This document shows, in pieces, positions 24,501 to 36,500 of a stretch of DNA of 64,000 nt (position 1 is its first letter; every line of letters starts with the position of its first letter). The position numbers and the translations under genes were made by a program. Origin of the DNA: Mansonella perstans (Eukaryota > Nematoda > Chromadorea > Rhabditida > Onchocercidae); contig JBAMDO010000008.1 of NCBI GenBank assembly GCA_037074765.1, forward strand, positions 62,001-126,000. Direction: 5' to 3'. The notes below the pieces were generated by a model. That model was given only the letters and a program-made list of their open reading frames with translations, did no database searches and was not told the DNA's origin.

Positions 24501-27500
24501 AATAAAAATATTTCAGGTAAGCTCAGGTTATCGAGTACAGGATATATCGAATGCGCTTCGGCTTATCGATAATGAAGAGCGTTTCAGCCAGATAAATATC
24601 GCTGAACTTGCTGATGGAAATCCTCGAGCTGTATGTTCAGCTGTTTGGCAGCTCATACAAATTTTTTGGAAAAGGTCAATACTTCGGTCACTTGAACGTT
24701 TAACTTTTAGCAAACATTTAGGGCAGCTTCTGAAACACATCATCTTTTTCTAGCTAGCACACATCCAAGACGTCATGATTTTAATCTTACTTTTATTATC
24801 AGTGCAAGTGATCCATGGGCATATCCGTTTGTCTCTTTTGTTTTTCATTCCTAATTATTGTTTCAAACTTTTCCAACTTAATATAGAAATAAATAGCTTG
24901 AATAAATTCCATTTCATTACTTTTAACTTCCGTGATCTAAAACCTTGATACCATTCGAAAGTTTGATGGCAAAATAAATTTTTGATTCAGATAACTGATA
25001 GATTAATTGGATTGCACAGTTTTGTTGAATTTCAACCAAATTGAACAATTTTAACTGCATTTCAGATTTGCCCCAGCTGATGTCCGTGATCAGAAATTGG
25101 TTGAAGCACTGAAAGACTGGTGTATTGAACGAGCGCAACGCTTTGAAGTTCAAATTATTGATTTCGTTTCATCATGGAGAGACGGCTATGCCTTAAATGC
25201 CATCTTGCTATCCTATTAGTTAATCTTTTCACAGATATTTGATAATGCAATGTAATGCAATTCTAGACTAAGTCCTTAAAAGGTACTCAAAGTACTTAAA
25301 TAAATTGAGAGAGGAACTCCATAATTCAACACACATAATGCTGTTAAAATTCCTCATAAATTTGAGGCAAAAATAGTTTGAAATTTAATCTCATTGAATA
25401 TTCCTGAAATAAGAATTAATGAAATGAAGGTTTCAAATGAAGATAAGAAAACTGACAGTTAATGAAAAAGAAGAAAGATAAATTTAAATGAACTATCCTT
25501 AAGGCAATGTTAATAAGTGACCGAAAAAACTTACGGAATTGACATTCAATCTATGAGAACTTTTACAACATAAACACACACTTGATCTTCGGCTTAATTG
25601 GTCTTGTTTCTAGCCCAGAACTATTCAGTATGAATGAGATAAGTGATAAGCGAGCAATTGATCGGATCGAACATGCAATGAATTTAGCTGAACGTTATGC
25701 CAATACACCACGTCTTCTTCAGCCGAAAGGTTTTCTTCTATTTAAAACTTTAGCTATTAGAAATAGAGAAGAATACTTTCTTATAAACTATCACTCATAT
25801 AATTGCTAAATAAGCAAAGAACAAGTGACACATTCTGTGATTCTTGCTCTAATGTCTCAGTACTCATCGACATATTCTGGCTCTAATGTATATCATCTCA
25901 GTACTTGACCAAGCTGTCTTCGGTATGTCGCAGTACTCATCTCAGTACTTGACCAATTCTATCTTCGGTAAAAGACATTTTTATTTTTCACTCATTAATT
26001 ATTTCATCACAATTTGTATGAATGCACAAATATGCGCAAGTAAACAAAACTTGAAACAAAACAGAATTTAGAAAAGAAAAGAGCAATAAATGATGCGTGC
26101 TTTGTGATATGACATTTTTTCAGATTTTTCGAGCGAACGTTTGGATAAGAAAAGTGTTATATGCTATTTGATGGTACTTTATCTTTCATGCACTACTGGA
26201 GTTCCATCACCCAAATCTGAGCCTCAGCCACAACTATCTCAACAGTCTATTGAACAGTCGGAATCTTCTAAAAGCCTTCAAAGGCCGATGGAAGTAAAAG
26301 ATGCCGGAAAAGACGATTTGCAGTCTATGGTCGATTCACCGATATCACCGGTAGAGATTGCTGCTGCTGAAGTGGAACAACTGATGCAGAAAAGTCCCGA
26401 ACAATCTTCTGTCTTACCATTCAGAAATCATTCACAGCATTTTAGTGAAGTTAGTTTGACTAATACTTAATTTATCATGTCTGCATACATAAGAGAAATC
26501 TGGAGGTATGAAAAAAGGTTCATGTTCGATCTTCGATACTTCAAACTCAAATGTTGAAGAGCTTTTGTAATGTTAAAATGCTATGTTAAACTTATAAGGA
26601 GTCAAGAACACTACTCTAATTTCGATAATTAAGCCAGTCTTCTAGTAATTTGATTATCATTTTTACAAACATTTCATTCACAAATCTTTAGAGAAATCTA
26701 AAAGCAAAGAAAAAGTTGGGTCTGGAAAATTAAAAATTTCAGTTTCAATTGAAAAAAATGTTTTAAACATTTTGTGTGCGTAGTTTTGATCAGCTGACAT
26801 TTTATTCATTCATCCATTTCGCTGCTGTAACACTTCGTTTTCATTTTAAAGGACTCAAAATTTTAAAAAAGTGATAATTACTAAAAAACTTACAACTCTA
26901 ATTTGTGAAACAAAATTTTAATTAATAAGTGAGAAAAAATCAATGCTGCCTCTCTCAAACAAACTTATTCAGAAATTCCTAACTTATGCAAATGACCACT
27001 TTTTCCCCTAAGGAAAATGACCAATTAAAGGACAAAAGTTCAGAGAATTCAAGAATCGAAGTATTGACATATGCAAATAATCTTCAAATGTTTTTTTTTT
27101 GGTTCGGGGATTTGTTTGCCTTTATATTACAGAACACTTCATTTTTTTGCAATAGTTATCAATTTACAATGTCAAAAAATACTTCACTTGGGTCTTAGAT
27201 TAGTGTAAAATTTTGTACGGAATTTATATAAAATTCTTAAGAAACTTTTCTAATTTCAATATTTTATGGTTTTAGCTGTAGGCAAAATTGGCTTTGATTA
27301 ATTAGTTTTCTGAATTAGGAAATCCCAGAGTGCTCAATTTACACTTTTAGTGTTATGAAAGAGGAAAGTTTGTTACGAGATAGCGTGAAATGAAAATTTC
27401 AAAATTTGAAATTATCACCTGGAAGAATAAAGCAAAATTAACCAAAGTAATTCGAAAACTTCCGATGCTTTTGAGATAATTGCCGCAGCTATCTTCTTCC

Positions 27501-30500
27501 AAGTCATTCACTTCCATCAGTTCATGTCAGCAATTCTCATATTACCTTTTCCGCTTTACATTTCTTTCTGTCTCTCTTTTGAAATTCAATATTTAGCGTT
27601 CTTAGCATATTTGTTTCTTCAAGTGTTTTCGAACCAAAAGTTCGAAGATTTGTTTGCCTTTATGTTACAGAACACCAATTCATTTTTTTGCAGTAGTTAT
27701 GGATTTGCAATGCTAAAAAATACTTCACTTGGGTCTTAGACCAGAAGCTGTGAGTGTAAAAATTTTGAACGAAATTTATATAAAATTCTTAAAAAACTTT
27801 TCCAATTTAAAATTTTATAGTTTTAGCTGTAGGCAAAATTGGCTTTGATTAATTAGTTTTCTAAATTAGGAAATCCCAAAATGCTCAATTTACAATCTTA
27901 GTGTTATGAAAGTTATCAGTTTACAATGCTAAAAAACACTTCACTTGATAATACTTCAATTGATAACTATTAAAAAGCTCTTTTTTTTCTATACGACATG
28001 TTATTCCTTTGTTAGCAATTATGGCACTTTGAGTTTTCTTTTCACTTATTATCATTAATCAATAAGAGTTATTATTTTTGACCGGTCAAGATTAAAGTTA
28101 TTTTTTTTCTTGAGAGCACTGAAACTCAATCACGCAAATCTTCTACATCAAGCAAGAAATCGAGTCGTAGAGGCAAATTAATGGAAGAGACGATTACTGA
28201 ATTTAAAGATTGCCTAGAACATGTACTGGCATGGTTACTCGAAGCTGAAAAACAAGCTAATTGTATGAAACCCATTGAAAACGATGATGCAAGTTTTGAT
28301 TTATTTTCTCAATACCTGACTTGACTTGGTCTAATTTCATTTTTGACTGACAAAATCGAGAACAGTGTTCAGTTCTAGCTGAGGCTTGATGATCTAATTT
28401 TAATTTTCATTGCTTATTTTGATTTATTTCTTTATTTCCCATCTAAATTTATAATTTGAACAGCTAATGGTTCTAAGTGATTATTTCAAGAAAATTCGCA
28501 AATTTTGCATTTCATTAAAGGTTGAAGTAGTGAAAGGCCTATTCAAGGACCATGAAATGTTTATGCAATCACTGACCGAAAGTCAGGATGGTGTTGGTCG
28601 AGTACTGCATAGGTCTGTTAATGATAATTGTACTATGTTTTTTATTTATGAAATTTGGAAAATTTTTCATTGCTGCAAGTGTGACAAATACTTAATAGAA
28701 AAAAATGTCAAGATTTTTTTGTCATATGCAGAAGCGTTATATAGATCGGTTGTACATCAGCATTTGTAGTACATATAAACAGGTTGTAGACGGAATGATC
28801 CATGATATTCATCCACTCGTTAATTAATCCATTATAATGTATTGAACACGCGTATAACTGATAACGACTTATTTATTCTATTTTAACATTGTACGATTTC
28901 TATACATTTTTGTGAAAAATTTTAAGATGAAGTTTTGCAATATTGTTTGTGTTTTTAAAGTTTTAAAGAAACTAAAGTGTTTTTTTTTTTTTTTAATTTG
29001 AAGAGGTCAACAACTGTTGCAAAAAATTGAAGAAGGGGAAGCAGCAGCAGCAATTGTTTCACAATTATTAATGATAAATGAGAAATGGGAACGGATTAGG
29101 GAAGTTGCAATGTCACGACAAAATCAACTCCAGCATTGCTTGAATACAGCTCAAATCGAACAACTCGAATCAATCAGGTCATTATCCCTTTTTTCTTTCT
29201 ATCTTTCAAGTGCCTCTTCTCACATACTTTAATAATATTTATTTTTACTGTAATTTCATTTTGAAAGTTTCCCAAGTTCATTTTAATTGATTTTCAACTT
29301 CATACTAAATCCACGTCATGCTTTGATGTTCAATTTATTTCTGAATTTTGCAAATGTCTTGAAAAGTTCATCAAATTTATGATCTAGCCGTAAGAATCTG
29401 CAAAATTTCCTTTATTTATTGAAATAATGTGAAATATAAATAAAATTTTTCAATTTAATTTATTTTTTTAACAGCCAACTTTTACATTGCAGAATTTGTA
29501 TAGTAAAGTTGTAGAATTGTAGTATAATACTTCACAGTCTATTTATTATTTAGTTTATAAATAATCTGACAGTTTTTCGGTTCATTTCCAATAAAGGGAG
29601 ACTCTTTTTTTTTCATTTTTTATTCATTTCCAATAAAGGGAGAATAATTATTTTTAATTTTTGAGAAGAGATGATTTTCTTTCAGAAAATGGTTGGATAG
29701 TATGGAAGAGGAAATGCAAAATACGCCACCTTTAACAGTGAAGAAGAATGAAATTGAACAATTGATCAATGCCCATGCAGCAATTGAAGAACGCATTGAA
29801 AATGAACAAAAGGTGAGTTGGCTGACTTCAATTAAATTTTATTTAATGTGTTCGGGTCTTAAACTAATCAGTCTAGCAGATGAAATTATAAAAAGATGAG
29901 AAATAAAAAGTTGCGCAAAATCATTCTTTTGATGTATAAGAAGAGCCTCAGTAATTTTGAAATGGGAACAATCGTATCTCAGTTGTGACACTTATCATAC
30001 ACCTTTTTCTTTAAATTGAAAAGTGTTGCGTTGCAGAGATATAAGCATAAGGTAAAGACTTTAACTGTATTTCTATAGATACCTTTAAGCGTTTAATTAT
30101 ATATGTTCCAGTACTTTAGACTTTAGCTATAATTAGTAATTACAAGTAAAGCGAAAAACTGATGAAAAATATCGAAAAACGTATTGACCGTATTGAGGCA
30201 ATAGAAGGCTCTCAGACTGGTCATTGCACAAAATAGATTGTGAAATAAATATCAAAGAGTGAAAGAGTAAATTATGTGGCAAGTTTAAAAATGACAATAG
30301 GACATATATTCTCTGAAAATGATTTGAAACTTATTCCGTCATACTTTAATGTTACTTCAAAATGATTTGTTGTAATAGTCTTGCGAAAAATTTCTTTGCA
30401 ATAAATATCAATGACCTTTTTTTTTAATGCATTTATTAGCATCTTTTTTGCTTGAGTAATGCGGCGAAAACGATTCTGAAAATTGTTCATTGATTTTACA

Positions 30501-33500
30501 TAATAACTAGTTGAGACAAATAATGAAGACGGACTCGTTTACTTCTGCATCGTCTGATTCTCATTAGTTTGGGGAAATTCGTGGAGGAGAAAATCGGAGA
30601 GCTGGAACAGTGAAGAAATGAAACCTAGAAGACCGTGATAACTCCACATTTTTTGTAGTTGCTAGTATTCATGTATGATAGGTTGCAAAAAATTTACATT
30701 AGATCTTGAAAAAATTTACATTAAAGTTCAAAAAAAGATCATTAATAATGAAGACTAAATCGTTTACTTGAACCGTCTTATAATTCAATTGATTGATACT
30801 CGGACATAGGATTACATCGTTATAATGGGTCTTTTGTCACATTGGTTCTAGACACTGATAATGGACAGAGAAATCTCAAACACTATCAGTTTAACACTAT
30901 CAGTATCTATATGTTGGAGAAATACAATCATTGCTTTCGAACAGAGAACATTAACTATTAATAATAAGGAGTTGAAAATAGCCATAAGGAATTGAAAGTA
31001 GCCATATGCATATTCTTTTCAATACAATTCAAATCAAAATGTTTATACAAAAGGTTGCTTCGATTTCTCCTGAAACTCGCGAGCGCAGCAGGAAGTAAAT
31101 TTCTGGAAGGCATTTTGCTTGGATTTTTCGTCTTATTCACTTCTGGTTCGTGAAAATATAGATTTGTCTTGCTCACTGAACATTTCTCAGTTTGATTAAT
31201 CTCTTCATTGTCTTCATCTATTTTTTAAAAATACAACAAATTCACTGGTCTAATAATAAGTTTTCCGTGGAATAATTCCGATACAGCACTTCTTATCTTT
31301 TCATCCTTGTCTCTTATAATTTCTTTTATTGTGGCCAATTTCCACATACCCTGAGGAATTCCAGTTCATCGACCAGAACAATTCCACTCTCAAATGTCGA
31401 TCATCTGTTCATAAATTTTTGGAAAATATGTTCCTTTTGTGTTTATTCTCTTAAAATAAAATAATTAAATACTCCTTTCCCACACTTCCAAGAACATATT
31501 GAGAGTCTTGAGGATGTTTAACCAATATTTGATAAGATTTTCTCTGGGGTTTAGTTTACAGGATAAATTAATCTTGATTTTTATCATCGGTGATGGATAG
31601 AGTTGGTAAAGAGTTGGATGATATTGAAATCCATGAGACTTACGATTATGCAATCATCAAATTGACATTAGTTTGTGGTCGCGTATTGAAAATGCTTTCT
31701 ACCTTTGCTATCAAAGTTATTAATTTTCTCTCCCATAGCAGTCTCTCCCTAACAGCTCATCTCACTATTTTCTTTGTCAATCCGATCAGTCGTAAACTCC
31801 GCCACTCCAAGGGAATCTCAGTGTTATGTTTTTCTAAATCATTCCTTTTCGAGCTAAGAAGTTTATTAGTTTAATTTACTAACTAAAATTGATTGATGTT
31901 ATTGCTTAAAGTTAATTCAGGATGGTCACACTAAGCTATAAATCTCTTCAAAATGTACAGAAAACATTCGGCAAACAAGTTCTCAACTAATTCTGAATAC
32001 ATCACTCTAGTGCTAAGACAGGGGGCTACCCACCTTTTACTTATTTCGCTACCGACTTTAACGGAAAAAGAACGCAAATAATCCAAATGAACTTGTGTTT
32101 GTGAAAGTTCTGGGTCGTTTGAATCGACTTTCAGGAAGATTTGATGTGATGGTAGCTAAATAGTTGAATTGTCCATCGTTAGTAATCTATGCATTTTTTA
32201 GATTTCTTTGACTTCAGTTTATCCTTTTGGTATCCAAAGTTTACTTACTCCTGAAAGAGCGCGAACTAATCGTACATGATATAATTTTTCATATCATTGC
32301 AGTATAATTGATTCGCTTACCGAATTATGTCTCGGAAGATAAATTGGTTCATCCACTACGAATTTTCTGATCGACTTTTGAATTTCCATAGAGCCTCATT
32401 TTTCTTGTAATCTCAGTTCCATTTAGCTATTTCTACTTCTGTTATCCCATTAAATTGCACTTGTCTATGAAGTACCCACGCTGCTAATTTATAATCGTCA
32501 GCGAAAACTGCTTCCTTTCTGTCGATAGTGGTTAATAACCAAGACAGTCATCCATTTATTGTTGTCAAGAGTGCATATTTTCCTTAGTAATCTTCATTAT
32601 TTACAAAGACGGTTTCCATCTGCGACGAGTTCGAATCCTTTAGGAATTTGAATCGCTGCTTTAGCAAGTTTTTTCATTTTTTTCTTCATCTTTTTTCCTT
32701 CAAAGTATTCACTGATTTTGAATTCCCATTGTGGACAATTAGATTTTTCTTTCTTTAACCATACCGATCTTTCCCATCATAGCTCATAATTCTTTAATTC
32801 TAAAGGAGTAAGTTTTTTTGTTGAATTGATCTCTCTTGAACAAGTTGAATTGGAAAATTGTTGGTCATCAGAGGTGCAAATTTATTTGACTTGTTGTATT
32901 GGAAACAATATTATTATTGAAGAAAAGAGCATAAGCATGCGGCAAGTGATAAACAGTAACTAAATTTAATTGAGGATTGCAGCCAGAAAAAAAGCCTCGA
33001 ATTATCAATAAGCTAAGTCAAAAAACTGTCTTTCACCCAATGCTGGCTCCTTTCAAAGCAAAATTTGTTTACCACAATTTCTTGTTCTCACGATGACCTT
33101 ATATTATCAAGTTTACCAGAGATAATTTACAATATGTTATATTCCGTTTTAAATATCAAATTCATTTACAGTTTACCGATGACTGATATAACTACAGTTG
33201 ACTCCTTTGTAATTTGACGATGACCTCATAGACTACTTAAGATTATTTACAATTTCATATCTTAGAAAATACCGACGTTTATTACAGTGTGCTGTTGACC
33301 ACCTCAGAAGAACTGTTCGAATTAAAACAATGTTCATGTTACAAATTTCCACTTACGAATTGACATTAACTGATTTTAAGGAATTCTTATAACACAAAAC
33401 ATTTCGACTATTTTTATGCTATTTCCATCTATTTAGAAACAGCTATATGATATATACAAGAAACTATGTGGTATACACAAATTGATCATAACAGCTACTT

Positions 33501-36500
33501 TTTGCATTGATACGATATAGTTTTTTCGTGTAACTTTTCCGGATCAACATAGATCCAATCTTTGCGTAGAACAAGGGAAATCCATGATCCTAAGTTCTTA
33601 TCCTAAGTTCTGGACTTTGTTCAACATGAATGAATTTGACGAAATAGAAATTAGTCCCAATAATTAAGTGGACTATTGCAACTTACGTTAAATAATCCAT
33701 CATGTTAGCTTTGATTATAATTTCTTCTTTATCAACTCCTCTCCAATTTCAGCTATACTGGCAAGATACGATTTCGGTATCTTGTTACCAAGTGAAACTA
33801 CAGTCAATATTTCTTTTACTTATAGCAGATTTAATCGCTTGGCTAAATCCTTGGAAATGAAAGATAGTTGTGAACCAGTACAAATAAGGCTAGCGCTTTT
33901 TTTTGTATTCAGGACTTTTTGAATTTATAACTATAATTTCTTATATATAACAGTAGAGTCTCCTTTCATTTCTGATTCTTCCGTTCGATTACAAAAGTAT
34001 TTTTAATCAAAAAACAAAAAAAAATTATTTAAGTCCTGTTTCTCTTTGATAGTTCCATCAATTTGTGCCATTAAGCAAAAGATCAGGTAGTTCAACTTCT
34101 GGATATCAGGTATTGCGTGGTTATGTACAGCTGTAAATTTGTCAAAATCTCTCCAAATCCTCACCATAATTTTGGATCGCCAGTAAATGTTGGAAATAGT
34201 AATTGTAACAAATTTATATGAGCTGCTTTGGCTATGCCTTTTGTTGATGAGTTATTGTTGAACCATTTGAATAGCTTTGATTTGGCGGCGTCGGAGCACC
34301 ATTTGTATATTTCTAGGAGACGCCGTAATTTTTCGTCGGTAATTTTTAATCCAAAGATGTGAGGTCCATATTCTTAATTTCTTCCCAGTTTTTTTCCGCT
34401 AGTTGGACATCTCTAATCAAACTAGTTGTCATTTTGTCCAGCTCTAAGGCATTGCTGAAGATGATTAAATACTGAAGAGTGGAAGATCGTAATTGACTCC
34501 ATCTTTTTTACAAGGCCAGTTTCACAAAATTTGCGCTGTAGATCTTTACAACGGGTTTGCAATTTAATCATGGAGAATTGGTAGATCCTTGGACATCGAA
34601 TTACACCGTTACAATGGATGTTTTGTCTGTTACATGGTATTGGAGATTGATTGATAATGAACAAGGAAGTCCCATATGGTGAAAATTCGTAGGAGAAATA
34701 TTCGATTGGTTGCAACGAATAATTTGTTCAACAGATGTTTGTAGGTTGAAATGAAAAAAGAAAATGGGATCTGTGTAAAGATTCAGATCCGTATGATCGA
34801 AGGGGTCATTAATGATTACGAAGTGCATAACTATAAATGACATCATGTGACAGAATGAGTATACAATGCGCATTTAGACAGGATGTTGCAAAATCAATGA
34901 AAATACAATGTCGTTGTGGAGGAGAAATGCTAAGATACCTATGCAGACAGGCAACAACTATCTGAATTGGGAGTGCAATTTGTTACAAAAATTATAATCA
35001 TTGTTAAAAATAAATAGATATTTGGGAAAGATAAATATCCAAAGTGACCAATCAAAGGACATTACAAATTAACTGTGCAATAAAGAATTGAAAGCAACTA
35101 TATGCATTATTGTTTTCAATATAACTCAAATCAAAATATCTGTACGCTTCGATTTTTCGCGACAAGTAATCTGTTTATTACTGTTCTGTTTACCGAGGAA
35201 TTAAGCAATTAATTAATTGATTTTCGACAATTACGGTAGAATTTTTGACCATCTTATGCTTTTTACGACTGCCTTAAAGATGAACATTAAGTTGAACATA
35301 AGCAGTATAGAACAAATGTATTTGAGTGTTAGACTTATGATGAAATGAAATTTTGAATAGAAGAAATTAAATCTTAACTTCCTCGCCCGCAGGATGATTT
35401 CAAAATTTTTAAAAATTGGAGTCATGCATTTTAATACTCAAAGCATTTGTACTTTAGCTGAGCATTATATGAGAAATTCAATTTCCGAACAAAAAAAAGG
35501 TCTTATAATTCAATGGGATTTTTATGAAAATCTTTGCTATTCTGTTTCTCGAATATTTTCTTGAATCTATGTATCATCCCTTTCCGCTCGGGAAATTATT
35601 TTTTAGTTATTTCGCAATCGAGCAAAAGTACTTTTTCCGTTGTACTTAGTTCACTTTTGACAAATACTAAATAGAATGAGTTGGCAACTTTTTCAAACAT
35701 TTGAAACTGAACAACTTTGCACTATTAGTGAATTTTCAAGCTTATTAGTTAACACAGCCGAAAAAATCCTGAATCTTGAATTGCGAAAACATTTCTTTAG
35801 CTTAACAAAATTTCCTGTGAAAACAATGGCAGAAGTTCAGCAAAACTTTCATTTATTTCGAAAAATTTTCCCTTCCAAATTTTCATTTAATTTTTATTGA
35901 AAAATTCATTGAATGAGAAGAAATATTAAAAAGGAAGAGATGGAAAAGTAAATGTAATACTTTTTAGTGACTGTTGCCGATTTGTTATTCATCATGCCAT
36001 TTATTTCTGACGATGAAATTTCTTATTGTTAAATGTTTCCATTTCAAAAAATTCGTTTCCTTTGTTTCTTTCATACCTTTAATTTTCCACTCAGTGTTGA
36101 CTTTTGATAATTTTGATTTAAATTTTCCGGAAATCATCTTAAAAAGTTTAAGTTTTTTTAAATTATTTTCTCGCACTGTCGTCAAACTGGAGAAAAAGTA
36201 TAAGGAAGTCTCTTTCTCTTTCTTTTTTCTCTTTTTCTAGAACCCACTATTCCCTTTATTGGAATTTAATTGTAATTGCAAAGCTATTCAGAAATCGGTC
36301 TGAAAATATTTTTTGAAAAAGGGCCAAAGCCAACATAATATGAGTGAGAGCTAATTTAAATGAGCGAAAAGTAAGCAGTACCTGAGCATTTAATATAAAA
36401 TAAAATCCTTTTCGCCAACAGTTTTTCCTGAATTTATTCAAATCATTGCTTCTCGAATTTTCTCGTTGTTATCAAAAATTTCATATAAAAAACTAGCTTT

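Larger units (their letters stand above)
21549..26449 (+). other. dys-1: dystrophin exons 1-6: leader, actin-binding CH1-CH2, start of hinge
   Basis: Exons: 21549-21618, 24076-24221, 24517-24674, 25066-25218, 25614-25729 and 26124-26449. Exon 1 encodes the lysine-rich leader. CH1 (about residues 28-125) carries [10 protein letters not shown], a DISNALRLI helix and [19 protein letters not shown], matching the human helix ending in IWNIILHW. CH2 (about 130-240) carries [35 protein letters not shown] and the [15 protein letters not shown] helix. Exon 4 ends two bases into a tyrosine codon just before a TAG in the intron, so the frame is completed only by splicing. The rest of exon 6 is Ser/Gln/Pro/Glu-rich hinge 1. 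Confidence 0.9.
28115..29812 (+). other. dys-1: dystrophin exons 7-10: end of hinge 1 and first spectrin repeat region
   Basis: Exons: 28115-28288, 28521-28612, 29004-29177 and 29686-29812. Exon 7 starts Ser/Lys-rich and then opens the first spectrin repeat ([17 protein letters not shown], as human LEEVLSWLLSAE). Exon 8 begins [12 protein letters not shown]. Exon 9 contains [19 protein letters not shown], matching the human NSRWECLRVASMEKQSNL segment. Exon 10 opens the next repeat with [10 protein letters not shown]. Exon 7 uses a GC donor. Exon 7 has a GAG acceptor and exons 8 and 9 have AAG acceptors. Confidence 0.88.
30800..35175 (-). mobile_element. degenerate BEL/Pao-type LTR retrotransposon
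   Basis: Broken fragments appear on the minus strand in the order gag, protease, integrase. The gag-like DUF1759 region (about 34560-34040) has [18 protein letters not shown] and then [11 protein letters not shown] followed by a stop and a frameshift. The aspartic-protease-like piece (about 33900-33780) reads [17 protein letters not shown], with the catalytic Asp of DTGS changed to Cys. Integrase C-terminal pieces include W-x-G-G-x-Y with a following stop (about 31800), a conserved NTRP motif (about 31670-31710), and [13 protein letters not shown] plus a downstream RPVNLLY segment (about 31350-31200). Recognisable reverse transcriptase was not found, and the space for it is too short. Many stops and frameshifts mean no functional protein is encoded. 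Confidence 0.82.

Noticed and set aside
31590..31874. 94-codon plus-strand open frame in dystrophin intron 10
   Set aside because: It is the antisense shadow of the integrase fragments of the BEL/Pao relic.
34422..34873. Minus-strand open frames of 97 and 90 codons as independent genes
   Set aside because: They overlap the gag start and LTR of the retrotransposon relic and break off in stops, so they are parts of the element.
35676..36240. Plus-strand open frames of 74 and 88 codons after the retroelement
   Set aside because: Low-complexity Phe/Ser/Leu-rich translations, no splice links in phase with exons 10 or 11, and no family recognised.
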